Source of the DNA: Phallusia mammillata
Lineage: Eukaryota > Chordata > Ascidiacea > Phlebobranchia > Ascidiidae
Direction of reading: 5' to 3'
Assembly (NCBI GenBank): GCA_003260075.1
Contig: QLIY01000333.1
Location: forward strand, 69,400-133,399
Length of the DNA: 64,000 nucleotides
The translations under genes and the position numbers were made by a program. Every line of letters begins with the position of its first letter. Within the stretch, counting starts at the first letter, position 1. Shown piece after piece: positions 27,501 through 41,600 of the stretch. The notes below the pieces were generated by a model. The model was not told the DNA's origin. It was given only the letters and a program-made list of their open reading frames with translations, and did not search any database.

Positions 27501-30500
27501 ATTCCAGAAAATTCAAGGTTTCCCCCCCCCCCATCAGTAAATCTGGATCTTTGCATATTCCAAAAAATTCAAGGTTTACTGTATTTTTAAAGTTTAAACC
27601 CAAATTAATTTGCTTGTTGCTGTTTAGGTAGGCAGGAGCCACTTTACCAGAATTTAAACTATGTTTTTTTACCTTATTGCGGCTAACATAACATTGGTCC
27701 CCTATTTGTTGATCTGTTTAAGTTTTGAAGATAACTCATCGCTACAAAAAAAAAACTTACAAACTTTCACGAAATTACGTCATCGCAATCTAATTTCGAC
27801 AACTATTTTTTTCAACCTAGTCAATGAAAGCGTCGTTTTTTGCCGATGACGAAGAATCGTCTGAACCACATGACCAAAAACCGCGTCACGCCTCCGTGAA
27901 CAAGATTTCGTCACTGCAATCTCCAGCTCTGTTGGGGTGAGTGCCCTACAAACTTTTATGAAATACTGTTTCTTTTTTGTTAAGCTTCTTGCAAGCAAGT
28001 CTGTATTACTACCTGTTATCGTGTTTGTGAATGTACGGTAAAAAATCGTGCTTTAAAGGGCATTTTTTTCAAACAACAAGTTAGTTGATCCGCTAGAAAT
28101 GCCGGTTAATATTTTAAAGTAATTATCTCTTAAAACTGCAAAAAGTTATAACTTGAGATTAGTATCTAGCTCAGTGGTCCCCAACCAGGGCCCATGGCCC
28201 CCAGGGGGGCACGAGCTGTGTTCCGGGGGGCCACGGGTGTAGGTTCACCAGAATCACCCATTAAAAGCCATTTTCTTTCTAACTTTATTCCCTAATTTAA
28301 TCGTCTATTTCACATACTATTTGTTTATATTAAGGTTTTTCAAGAGTATGGATTCTTGTTTACTCTATTCGACCTGTTTAAAGTCGTAATTAGTAGCGAA
28401 TTCCAACACGAGATTGCCATTTACATTTTTAAGGGGGCCACAGGTCCTACAAAGTTACTTGAAGGGGGCCACGAGGCCCAAAAGTTACTTTTACGGTCTA
28501 TGCCCCCCCCCCTCGACCTGTTTAAAGCCGTAATTAGTACCGAATTCCAACACGAGATTGTCATTTACATTTTTAAGAGGGGCACAGGTCCTACAAGGTT
28601 ACTTGAAGGGGGGCACGAGGCCCAAAAGTTACTTTTATGGGGCCACGGTCTACGAAAGGTTGGGAACTACTGATCTTGCTCTTTAAGCCGAAATATTGTC
28701 TGGTGTGCCGTGGAAATTTATCTAAATTTTGCCTTTCAAATCAAAAAATGCTTAGAAATTATGCTGTACTGTTGGACAAATACAGTAAGCACAGTTTAAC
28801 GTTTTTTTTGCCCTTGTATCTATATCTAACTCATATTATATGAAACAGCGGTGTTGATCCTCGTACTTACCAATCCCCTTCACAAGCACAACCCGCCCAA
28901 ATAACTTCACCAGCCGACATATTTTCTTCCCCTGCCGCTGCGTCTCCGAGAACAAGGTAACAAAATGGCGGCGACAAGCTCTTGCTAGAAGCCTGCTTAC
29001 TCTACCCACTGTACTATAGTGTATTGTTTTGTAGTCTTGTTGTTTTGCAAACACATTGTCATGTTTTAATGTACCCGCTTGCAGTCAGAAACGTTACTAA
29101 CTCTTTACTTACAAGTTTATGCGCAACTTTAATATGACCCAATTTACTCGTTAGTAACCCAACTACCCATTTGAACTCCGAATTATGACCGAAACATACT
29201 CGTTAGAACTCTGGATTATATGACCCGGTTTTTATTTACTCGTTTACGGTACTCGTTATTCACTTTAACTCGGTTTAACAGGGGACAGTTATTCTTAAAC
29301 TTTACTCATCGTTACATAAGTATTTAAAATGGCCACTGCATTTACTTGTTTATATGACTTGTATTTACTTGGATTCTTTTGCAACTGCACGATGTGTTAA
29401 TCTACTCGCCCCCCCCCCCGTACTTCGTGTAGTACTTTATTCTATTAGATTTCGCCTTACAACTTTTTTTTATACCCCCCCCCCTATTTAAAATGGCCAC
29501 TGCATTTACTTGTTTATATGACTTGTATTTACGTGGATTCTTTTGCAACTGCACGATGTGTTAATCTACTCGTGACTAGAGCATGTACTCGTTTTTACCG
29601 ATTTTTATTTGTTACAAAAATACTCGAGTATATTTGACTATACTGTACAAACTTACAAGTTTTTAGTGTGTAGTACTTCGTGTAGTACTTTATTCTATTA
29701 GATTTCGCCTTACAACTTTTACTTGTTTTTTTTTTATTTTAAACCTTTGTGACGTGTATTTTTTTATGACGCAATGATTTGTGACGTAGGAAAACTGCTC
29801 AAGTTGTGGACCGAAAACGTCACAAAGGCTTGTCGTCTGTTGAAGTCACACCGAGTCCAGTACCAAGCTTTTTAAAGTAAGTTTTCTTGAATAGATTTGC
29901 GTTTAACCACAAAAGTCGGTCTATAAAAACGGTCTATATGTTCTACCCATTACGTATCATTTATACCTCGAGTTTTGCCGAATTAGGCAAAGATCCGGGC
30001 TGATCGAATCTGGTTTAACCGAAGTTTACTGTACTCTTTGCACAATTAGAAAAAAATAATATGATTTGATGTCATCTTTACACGTATTTTGTTAATTTCT
30101 TTTCTGTAAGCTTAGTCCGCCAACCGTATAGCTTGATTTTATTAACTTCAACACATTGGTCGGAATACAAAGGTACATAAACATTCAGATAAGTGCAAGA
30201 TTTTTCAGCGTATTCAAACACACATAATACTCGATTTTACCAATATGTTACTTCACTATTTGGAATACTACATGTTATAATATTTGTACAATACATTGCT
30301 TACTGCATTTACAATATACAGCGAAAATTTTGCGGACAAAGAAACATACACAATGAATCATATATATTTTAGGGTATTATTGCAAATAACATGTCCCCCC
30401 CCCCCCCCCCCCCCCCCCCCCTGATTTTCACTTTTCAGAAGCAGAGTAATGGATTTAGGTATACGGGGACAAGACGCTTTAAGCATGAAAAATTTTGAAA

Positions 30501-33500
30501 TATTTTTCACTATACCTTAACAAACACACATTTTTTTACTAATGTGATTATATCGACGGTTTGGGTATGTATACCGTGACACAACCCCCCCCCCGCTTAG
30601 TCCGCCAACCGTATAGCTTGATTTTATTAACTTCAACACATTTGGTCGGAATACAAAGGCACACGAATATTCAGATAAGTGCAAGATTTTTCAGCGTATT
30701 CAAACACACATAATACTTGATTTTACCAATATGTCACTTCACTATTTGGAATACTACATGTTATAATGTTTGTACAATACATTGCTTACTGCATTTACAA
30801 TATACAGCGAAAATTTTGCGGACAAAGAAATACACACATGAATCATATATATTTTAGGTATTATTGCAAATAACATGTAATCATTTCGAAATTGATTTCC
30901 ACATTTTTGAAGCAAAGTAACAGGTTTAGGTATACGGGCACAAAACGCTTTTAGCATAAAAAATGTGAAATATATATTTTTTTTTACTTTAACAAACACT
31001 CATTTTTTACTAATGTGATTATATTGAAGGTTTAATGTGTTTAAAGTGACACAGAATGCAGGTCAGACACTAAAAAACGCGAAAAAATAGATCCCAATTA
31101 AGTATAAATTATTTCATAAAGAAGAACACAAAATTACAAAAAAAAAACAAGTGCATGAACTTTGTAAATACTGATATTATAACACTTTTAAAGTTTACAG
31201 TGTCTTATATCACAGCATATTTTATGTAAATCACAGTTAAACCCCCCCCCCTATAAATGAGTTTTCGAAAAACACGAAAAAAATCACGATTAAATATCAA
31301 TTATTTCATAAAGCAGAACATAAAAGTTACAAAAACAAGTGCATGTCATTTTTAAATACTGATGTTATACCACTTTCACGGTATTTGATATCACAGTATA
31401 TTTTACAGTGTTTCATACGCTCACAGCTTATTTTCGGTAAATCACAGTTAAAACTTTACAGCTATGTTAATATAAAACCAAATAACAAGATTATAACGTT
31501 ACTAAAGCAGCCATTTGCCATTTGCGGTAAAAAACTTAATCGTGTTGATTGGTTGGGAGATTCCTATTAGGTTATTTTGTCAAGCTATAGACAGTTAACC
31601 ACGAGAAACCAAACTGTTTGTTTTTTCGACCCCCCCCCCAAAAATGAGGGCCATTTGCCAAAAAAACTTAGTCCTGCTGATTGATTGGGAGATTCCAGGT
31701 TATTTTGTCAAGCTAAAGACAGTTTACCACGAAACTAAAAATGTTGTTATGCGCTGTTGCATTGAATCTCCTGAGTTTCGTCAAATGTTGCCAATTGCCA
31801 ATTTTTGCTTTCCATGTTTCGCGCTGTCTTCAGCCTACGTGGAAGAAAAAAGTGGTTAAAAAGAATAACTGGCATAAGCAATATACCAGTGGTTCTCAAC
31901 CTTTTTCGGCGAATTCCTCCCTTAACATTTCAAAACATTTTCATTTCACCCTAATACTACATAGTAGATGCTAAACCATACAAAGATCATTTTGTATTGG
32001 ATGTTTTATCAACTTCACCGGTCATATTCCTAGAGCTTAAGTGTCTATTTAAAAACCACATGCACAAATTAGTAGTAAATTTCTCCACTTATATTTTTAA
32101 ATTCCCCCCGGGTTGGGGACCACTGTATTACACAAACTAACTTTTCGTAGGCATCTATTCTTAAGTAGCCCGAACCCTGGAACATATCCGTCATGAGTTC
32201 GTACATCACTTTGTGATCAAACTCCAAAGCAATGTCAATTCCTTCACGTATTTGCCAGCCACGAGGCAAGTCGCTAGGGTCTCCGGGCACCCTGCGTGCG
32301 ATTTCAAACAGGAGTAAAACAAAGCACCGAAACTGTTTTGTGGTCCATAGCTGCGGATTTTCAATCATCCTTTCATTGAACAGTGTTTCGCAAATCGACT
32401 TAAAACCCGGTTTCAAAGCGGGTTGCAAGTCACTTTTCCATCTTGCATCCAATCTAGTACAATGAGTATGAAAATATCTTTGTTTATTGTATACATTACT
32501 GTAAAATCTCATAGCTTTAAGGTTTTTATCTGATTAAATTACTTTAAAATTCTAGTTCAATTAGGGACTACAGTTGTTTTTGAACTGTTTTATTTGACAA
32601 AACATTAGTAAGAATATGTGAAAGGGTTAATACATTCATACTAGGATTAGCCCTGAAGCGTCCATACAGACCAGCGATCACGGCATACATATCTCGATAA
32701 ATTATAGTAAGCCAGGTCATTTTAAGGCGTAATACCGAATCAAGTATGTCTCCCAAGCATTTTCAAATAGCGATTCCCAAAAAAGACTTCTGTCGTGAGT
32801 TCGAATCCCACCGCAGGCTAGATTTTTCTAGCCTATGCTTTGCCATATGGGAATGCTTGGAAGACCGGCTTGATTCCGTATTACGCCTTCGAAAGGCCTG
32901 GCGTACTATGATTTAATGTGTGAACATTGCTTGTTTTTTATACCAACCCTAAAAAGTCAACGTATCCATTTCCTGGTTGTGGACTTTCTCTATATTGCGG
33001 CAAAACGAAGAACAACGTTGTTGGCCTTGAAACGAAATTGGAAAGAACGTAAAACTCGAATTGAGAGCCTTTTGTCCACATCTCGCTTTTCACCAATACT
33101 TCTAATTTCCGCAGAATCTCACCTCCAGTCTTCTGTGTAATGTCGAATGTCTGTCGAGAGTAAATGCGAGTCTTTTGATGACGAAATTAAGAGTATAGTC
33201 GACGTTTTATATTATGGAACTAGAGTAAAAATCTAGTCTTACTTAAGTAAAATCGAGTTTCTACTGACTAAAACGGAGTAAAATCGAGTTATTGTTGACT
33301 AAAAGTAAAATCGAGTCTTTGCATCATGAACAGTCTACATAACGAGACAAGAGTAAAATCGAGTTTTAAAATGACATAAAAATAAGAGTGCATTCGAGTT
33401 ATTACGTGACGAACTATACGAGTAAAATGCTATTAGGGCAGAAAATGCCGTCACATTTTGGCGATGAAACAATAGCAAAATCGAGTTTTCCTGAAGTAAA

Positions 33501-36500
33501 ATCGAGTTGAAATAAAGTAGGGTGCTGTAGAATTCATATGCCGAAACAAGAGCAAACTCGAGTCCTGCTCGCCGAAACCGGAGTACACTCGATTGTTCAC
33601 ATGACGATGCAAGAGTAGAATCGAGTTTTACTGAAGTAGTAACTGAGTCTTTGAATAAAAAATACCGACAGCACAGTCAAATCTTTACTTAAGAAACCTA
33701 AATCGCTGGAAAAATGGTCTCTTGATTCAACTAAACTAATTCCAAAACGCCACTGTCCAATGCACCGGCGAAGCAACTCGAAAAAAAGTTATCATATACC
33801 TTTGGTCTCTTCACTTTCCCCAACTATTACTGCTCTGTGTTTACCTTTGACTTTTGACACAAAGCAACTCTATCAATGAGAGTATTAGGTTTCGCTGCTT
33901 GATAAAGGCATACCTGTACCATTAGCAAATTCCATGACCCTTTAGTAAGCTTTTCGGAAATGTCCCTGTTATGACCTGAGCGTTACGGCAAGGTTAGAAT
34001 GCAGCAACGGTCAAAATGCAAAACATATTAGTAATAAATGATAATCAATTGTGGTTTAATCTTTGTTTTCTGCATACGATCCCCAATTGGCCGTTGTTGG
34101 CTTTTTACATGCAGAGGCTTTTAGTTAAGCGCGTGTGTTAAAAGATTTTCTGTACCACTGTAGAAATTGCACGAGAAATAAATGCTTTAAAACTGTTTTA
34201 TTGCGTTCACTTGAATACATATCACTGGACCCATTCAACGACTTGTTACTTATTAACGCCTGCCTACGTTTGTCGATGTGCAAGTAAATCGATAGAGTAT
34301 TACTCGTCACATTCTTTAAAAAAACGGAACTCAGTTGGTAAAAACTAGCCCAAAAACCGCCACTACAAAATATATCATAAACTAGCATAGGGTTGCCATA
34401 CGTCAGGATTTTCCCTGACATGTCAGGGAATTTAGTGTTTAAATCTGCGTCAGGGAGAAATGTTAAAATGTACTGAAAAGTCAGGAATTTTATATAAAAA
34501 ATATATATATTCTATAAAATTAATGTACCAACGGAGAAAGTTTCTAGTAGTTAGCTACAATCGCGTCTATACCATGAAACGTAAAGAGGTAAAAACTGGC
34601 GGCGCGCAGTTTAACAAACAAGGTTACTGTTTTGATTTGGAGTGTGTGCGCGCGCGTAACAATACCTGTTTGTCACTGGTTGTCTAACTATACGCGTTAA
34701 ATACACAAATAAAAATCCGCGTCTCAAGAAAACACAGCATTTCATGCTAGGTTGGAACGTGGGATTAAATGCAAACAAGGTTACTGTTTTGATTTGCATT
34801 GTGTGCGCGCGCGTAACAATACCTGTTTGTTACTGGTTGTCTAACAATACGCGTTAAATACACAAATAAAAATCCGCTTCTCAAGAAAACACAGCATTTG
34901 ATGCTACGTTGGAACGTAGGATTATTGATGCTACGTTGGAAATTTCATTTGCTTTAACTGTGTACCTAATACGCAAGGAACCAACTGACAACGAAACGTC
35001 AAATGTCGTGAGACATAAAAACGTTTTTATAGTGGCATTTTTTTCAAATTTAAAAAGGTCTTTATGGCTCCCATTGTTTTTTTGTTTTTTTAGTGTGAGT
35101 AGTGAGCTTATTGTAATAATCTTTTGTAAGATCGATGGCGAGTTTTCAGATGTTGTTCGCTGGGGAAGGTGCTGCACTGTCTTCTACCCGGATGGCTGAT
35201 CGTTCTTTTGTTCGACCGTCTACACCCCCCCCCCTACTGAAAAGTCAGGAATTATATATAAAAAATATATATATTCTATAAATAAATGTACCAACGGAGA
35301 AAAACAAACAAGGTTACTGTTTTGATTTGGAGTGTGTGCGCGCGCGTAACAATACCTGTTTGTCACTGGTTGTCTAACTATACGCGTTAAATACACAAAT
35401 AAAAATCCGCGTCTCAAGAAAANAATCTAAAAAATATTTCTTGTACGAATACTTACTCAGCCATAAATGCTAACTGTTACACCTCCACGTTCAGTTTCAC
35501 ATGATTAACTTGTCCTATTATTTCCCGTGCTATGACGTTACAATCGCCATGTGCGTAACAGTAAAGTTGGAAGGTCTATATCTGGTAATGATTGGTTTAT
35601 TTTAGTGTACAACGTGGTCGAGTGAGGTGACTTTACTACTGCATTAAGAAAATTCGTTTGGACAGAACTGAATCACCATAGCGCGACCCATTCTTTGACC
35701 CTGCGCGACCCATGTTTGGGTCGCGATCCATACTTTGAGAAGCACTGGTCTACACACTGCTAAACAATAGGCTTTATTACATGACAACTAACAAAATGCA
35801 ATTGTTCGCGCACAATTTTAATGCTTTTGTCTTGTCTGTGATGTCAGATTTGGATCATTGATATGCGCAATTTTGCATAACTAGCTAAAATCCTGCAATG
35901 AACTTTCGTTTTTCTAAAATACACATTCAAGCTTAGGCACCGCGAGCCCTCAAAATAATGGCAAAGGGACCGTTCAGAAAAAATAACGAAAATGTTTGAG
36001 AAAAACTCGGTTAACGCAACCGAGATCAATTTTGTCAGGGAATGTGTATCGTAAAATATGGCAACCCTAAACTAGCACAAAACCGCAACTTTAAAAAGAA
36101 TTAAAAATTAGCTCAAAAACTGCAATTACAAAATAAATCAAAAACTAGCCCCCCAAAACGCAACTACAAGCTAAATAAAACTAGCTCAAAACGAAAACTA
36201 CAAAGTAAACCAAAAACTAGCCCTAAAGCCGCAACTGCAAAGTAAATAAAAACTAGCCCAAACGGAAAGAGTAACAAAAACACTATAAAAAATGGAATTT
36301 ATTGTTTTGCCCCAACTTAAGCTCTTGGAAAATATATTAAACTTACTACAAAACAGTGATTTAGGAGAAAACAGTCGGTAAGCTTGCTTAACTTTTCCTG
36401 CTACAGAAGGTGTAAAAGTATGGTGTGTAGCTTCACCTCCTATTTGAGAAACCAATTTCAGTGTTACAGGAGCATGAAGCCCAAAATTTTATGCTATCAC

Positions 36501-38540
36501 AATTGAACAAACAATAGGTTCGAAAGCATTTCACTATCACTATTTGATTATTCTAATTACATCTTTCTTAGGTAAACTTCAGCCGTAACTCATATTTAAT
36601 GGTGAACTCTGATAGAAAATCCGCTTTATATCCTAAGCATCTCGTCTACTTTTCGGGCGAATTTAAAACTAACAAACAATAAGTTAGAGGCATAAAACTC
36701 AGGTTGTAGCAGTTGCGAAGCTTTTGGGGCACGCTCAGACAGTGTTTGGTTTAAACATATGCCACTGTACAAGAAACACTTTGAGTGTTGCTAACTCGAA
36801 ATCACGTTTTGTTTGTAATTTGGGGGGGGGGTGTTGCGAAGCTTTTGGGACACGCTCAGACAATGTTTGGTTTAAACATATGCCACTGTACAACAAACAC
36901 TTTGAGTGTTGCTAACTCGAAATCACGTTTTGTTTGTAATTTGAGGAGTGTAAATAAAAAGGATGCTAATTGCACTGCTACATTACAACAAATACACGCA
37001 AAGCTTTGCTAACGCTAACAAGAATGTTCATTGGGTCATAGTTTTATGATAATTAGTTCAACTATTGAGTTATTGTTCCTGCTTTGTCGTTTTAATTGAA
37101 TAACAATAAACGTTGGAGGGCATTTCTAATTTGCCTTTTTATCGTAGGCTACGGTTTGGAATTCAAAACCTCGTACATCAAAATATACACGAGATTCGTA
37201 AAAAATCGTTTGCTGAAATGACGAAGCAAAAGTATAGCCGACATTTTACGTTTTGAAATTAGAAGAAAAATCGGGTCCTGCTGGAGTAAAATCGAGTTCT
37301 TACTGACTAATGTGGAGTAAAGTCGAGTCTTTGCATCACGAACAGTACAGTCTATGATTTACATAACAAGACAAGAGTAAAACCGAGTTTTCCTGGGGTA
37401 AAATCGAATCGAAACAAAGCAAACCGGCGAAGCAACTCGAAAAAAAGTTATCATATAGCTTTGGTCTCTTCACTTTCCCCCACTATAACTGCTCTGTGTT
37501 TGCCTTTGTCTTTTGACACAAAGCAACTCTATCAATGAGAGTATTAGGTTTCGCTGCTTGATAAAGGCATACCTGTACCATTAGCAAATTCCATGACCCT
37601 TTAGTAAGCTTTTCGGAAATGTCCCTGTTATGACCTGAGCGTTACGGCAAAATTAGAACGCAGCAACGGTCAAATCCATATTAGTGATAATTAATTACGG
37701 TTTAATCTCTGTTTTCCGCATACGGTCCCTAATTGGCCGTTGGAGGCTTTTTACATTCGAAGAATTTTGGATAGGGGGGGGGGTCTGAGCGTTACGGCAA
37801 AATTAGAACGCAGCAACGGTCAAATGCATATTAGTGATAATCAATTACGGTTTAATCTCTGTTTTCCGCATACGATCCCTAATTGGCCGTTGGAGGCTTT
37901 TTACATTCGAAGAATTTTGGATAGGGGGGGGGGAGTGGAGTAAAGTCGAGTCTTTGCATCACGAACAGTACAGTCCAGAGTTGCAAGCGGGCCTGAAATC
38001 TGAGCCCGAACCCGGCCCGAACGGGGGGGGGGAGCGCATGGGTTAAAAGCTTTTTGTAGCACTAGAAATTGTACGCAAATATCTGCTTTAAAACTGTTTT
38101 ATTGCGTTAACTTGAATGGACTTATTTAACGATTAGTTACTTATTAACGCCTACCTACGCTTGTCGATATGCAAATAAATCGATGGAGTATGACTTGGTC
38201 ACATTCTTTAAAAACCGCAACTCAGTTTGTAAAAACTAGCCCAAAACCGCAACTACCAAAAAAACATAAACTAGCCCCAAAAACGCCAACCCACAATATA
38301 TCATAAACTAGCGGGGGGGGGGGCATTCTTTAAAAACCGCAACTCAGTTAGTAAAAACTAGCCCAAAAACCGCAACTACAAAAAAATCATAAACTAGCCC
38401 CAAAAACGCCAACCCACAATATATCATAAACTAGCACAAAAAACGCAAAATACCCCATAAACTAGCACAAAAACCGCAACTACAAAAAAATGATAAACTA
38501 GCCCCAAAAACGCCAACCCACAATATATCATAAACTAGCA

Positions 38541-38604
<64 letters not shown>

Positions 38605-41600
38605 ACTACAAAACTAGCCTAAAAACCGCAACTACAGATTAAATCAAAACTAGCTCAAACCGCTATAAAAAATTGTATTTATTGTTTTGCCCTAACTTCA
38701 GTTCTTGGGAAATATATAAAACTTAATACAAAACAGTGATTAAAGAGAAAAAAATGAAATGGTAGTAAGTCCAAAGCATATAAACGTATTTTCCGCATAC
38801 CTGTGTAGCCATGTTTTCTAAAATGCTCGCTAATTCCAAATTTCGCTTTTTCTTCTTCTATAAACCTAAGCCTGATATGGTGTGTGCATTCACCTTCTAT
38901 TTCAGAAATCAATTTCAATGTTATAGTAGCATAAATCCTAAAAATTTATGGTGTCACAATTAGACTCGCAATATGTTTCGTAGCTTCTTAAGTAAACTAC
39001 AGCCGTAACTCATAATTAAGGGTGATCTATCAAAGAAAATCCGTTTTATGCTCTGAACATCTCGTCTGCATACTTTTTGGGCGAATGCAAAATGAACAAA
39101 AATGAAGTAAGGGGCATAAAACTCAGGTTGTAACCCTTACGAACTTTTTCGGGCACGTTCAGACAAGGTTTAAGTTTAAACATATGCCTATGTACAACAG
39201 AGTCTTACTGCGCAACAAACACTCCACACGTTGCTAACTCGTAATCCCGATCTGTTTGTAATTTCAAGTGCAAATAAAAATGATGCTTATTGCACTGCTA
39301 CACTACAACAAATACACACCACGCTTTGCTGAGGCTGAAGGCCTATTTAACCTTGAATGTTAATAACAAGAATGTTCATTGGGTCATAGTTTTATGCTAA
39401 TTAATTCATCTATTGCAGGGGTCAGCAACCTTTTAGGCAACGCGTGCCCATTTACTTGTAATTTTCTTGTGGTAATGGCTTCGCGTGCCAACGTTTTTCT
39501 AAATAATAGTGGTTCGTGCCAGCAGATAACAATAATAANAGGGGTTGCCGACCCCTGATCTATTGTGTTATCGTTCGTGCTTCGTCATTTCAACTGACTA
39601 ACAATACACGTAATTTTATTCATTGCCAATTCCCGAGTAGATAACCTACAGAACCTATTAGAAACAAAATCTTTTTTTAAGTGCAGAACCGCATACAAAA
39701 AATAAATAAAAAAAACAAAGGAATATTCAATTCACAGTTCATCACCGCCTGAAAAACACAACTTTACAGCTCACAGCACGTAATACAGTTATTTCGAAAC
39801 TTGAACGGCTTAAAATTGATGCTCATTCTCTTCTGTTTAGTCTTACAAGTTATATTTCGCCTGGAGTTCAAGCCTGTACATTCTTGCTACATATTACATA
39901 ACTTAAACCTCTAATACATACACAACTACATATACACAAGACAAAACACCCTTACTTTTCACACGCTCAAGTTGTATAGCAGCTTCAATTTCAGTTTGTA
40001 TATCCTTTTCCGTAGGACAGTGGTTCTCAAACTGTGGCACGCGTACCACTAGTGGTACGCCGGAACGTTTCAGGTGGAACAGGAGTAGCTCTTTGTGATA
40101 CCTAATTTAAGTCCGATCTAAAATAGAACCGATCCAACTGATCAGCTCTGGTTTAGGCGAAACCCTTGGACATTCTTTCGAAATTGCTAAATATGCTATC
40201 CCCTCCCCAAAAAAAGTATTGTTGCCAAAAGGGGTTCGTGACTACAAAAAGGTTGGGAACCACTGGTTTAGGTGGTACGCAACGATAGAAAAAGTTGTCA
40301 GGTATGGTACGCTTTTTTAAGATTGAGAACCACTGCCAAAGGACTTAATTAGAATTAGACCATCAATGAAAAATGTGAATTTGCCTGTACTGTGTTTGAC
40401 TGGGCGGTTTCGACTATTGTTTTAAATTTACTCCAATTTGTTTTTCCCCACTTGTAACAATACAACGAGTACATTTACTTTTGCTTACTCAATAAACCCA
40501 TTTTTATTCAGTTGAAAGATCTTTTTCCTTTTTACGGACTTGAATTATAAAAATATTGTAACTTTCTCTAATTTAAATAGTCCCTAATTTAACGACTAAT
40601 GTGTTTCCACAAAATACCGAGGCAACTTGAGCCATTTTTATTCTTCTTTATCCAACTTGAGATAGGAGGGGGGGGGGGCTTTTGCTTACTCAATAAACCC
40701 ATTTTTATTCAGTTAAAAGATCTTTTTCCTTTTTGCGGACTTGAATTATAAAAAATATTGTAACTTTCTCTAATTTAAATAGTCCCTAATTTAACGGCTA
40801 ATGTGTTTTCACAAAATACCGAGGCAACTTGTGCCATTTTTATTCTTCTTTATCCAACTTGAGATATATAATTGTTTATCCTATTTTCGTTTGAACCGGT
40901 CAACCTTTAGTGCAGTGGTTCCCAACCAAGGGGGAACTCCCCACTAGGGGGGGTTTTGTAATTTGCAGAAATATAGTACAAAGAGCTACAAAGTGCCATT
41001 GACCCCTGGTAGCAGGGGGGGGGGGTTTTTAAGTAATGTTCTTGAAATATAGTACAAAGAGCTACAAAGTGCCATTGACCCCTGGTAGCAGGCACGTTTA
41101 AGTTTTAATTATACTGATAAAGATTAAAGACACCGTTACACTTTCCAACTATAACCAAAAAAACTAATTTTGTGAACTTGTGTCGAGAAACGCTTTCTCT
41201 TTATAACCGTATCTCTTGTACATATTTGTATGACGAAGGCCATAGTGTACCAGCACATAGTGCCAGGGGTAAAAAGGGTTTCAGGTTGTAGCTGTTACAA
41301 AGGGTTTTCTGGCACGTTCAGACAAGACTGAGTTTTATGGCGTAACATAAGCATACCTGCTACACTACAACAAACACACACCACGCTTTGATAACTGTAA
41401 TTACGACTTCTTTATAATCCTCATAGTAAATAGAAGGGATGTTCATTGGACTGCTACACTACAACAAATAAAAATCAAACTTAGCCAACTCTTTATGCAG
41501 GTGGTTCCCAAATGTTTTTAGCATGCGGCGCATTAAAGAACTAAAATTTCCCTCGGCGGCACACTTCGCAGGTAAACAGAACATAACTTGTTCTAAGAAT

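Noticed and set aside
33150-38660. CRISPR-like repeat-spacer array
   Set aside because: The AAATCGAGT and AAACTAGCC arrays have irregular or similar spacers and lie in an animal intron. They are minisatellites or degenerate tandem repeats.
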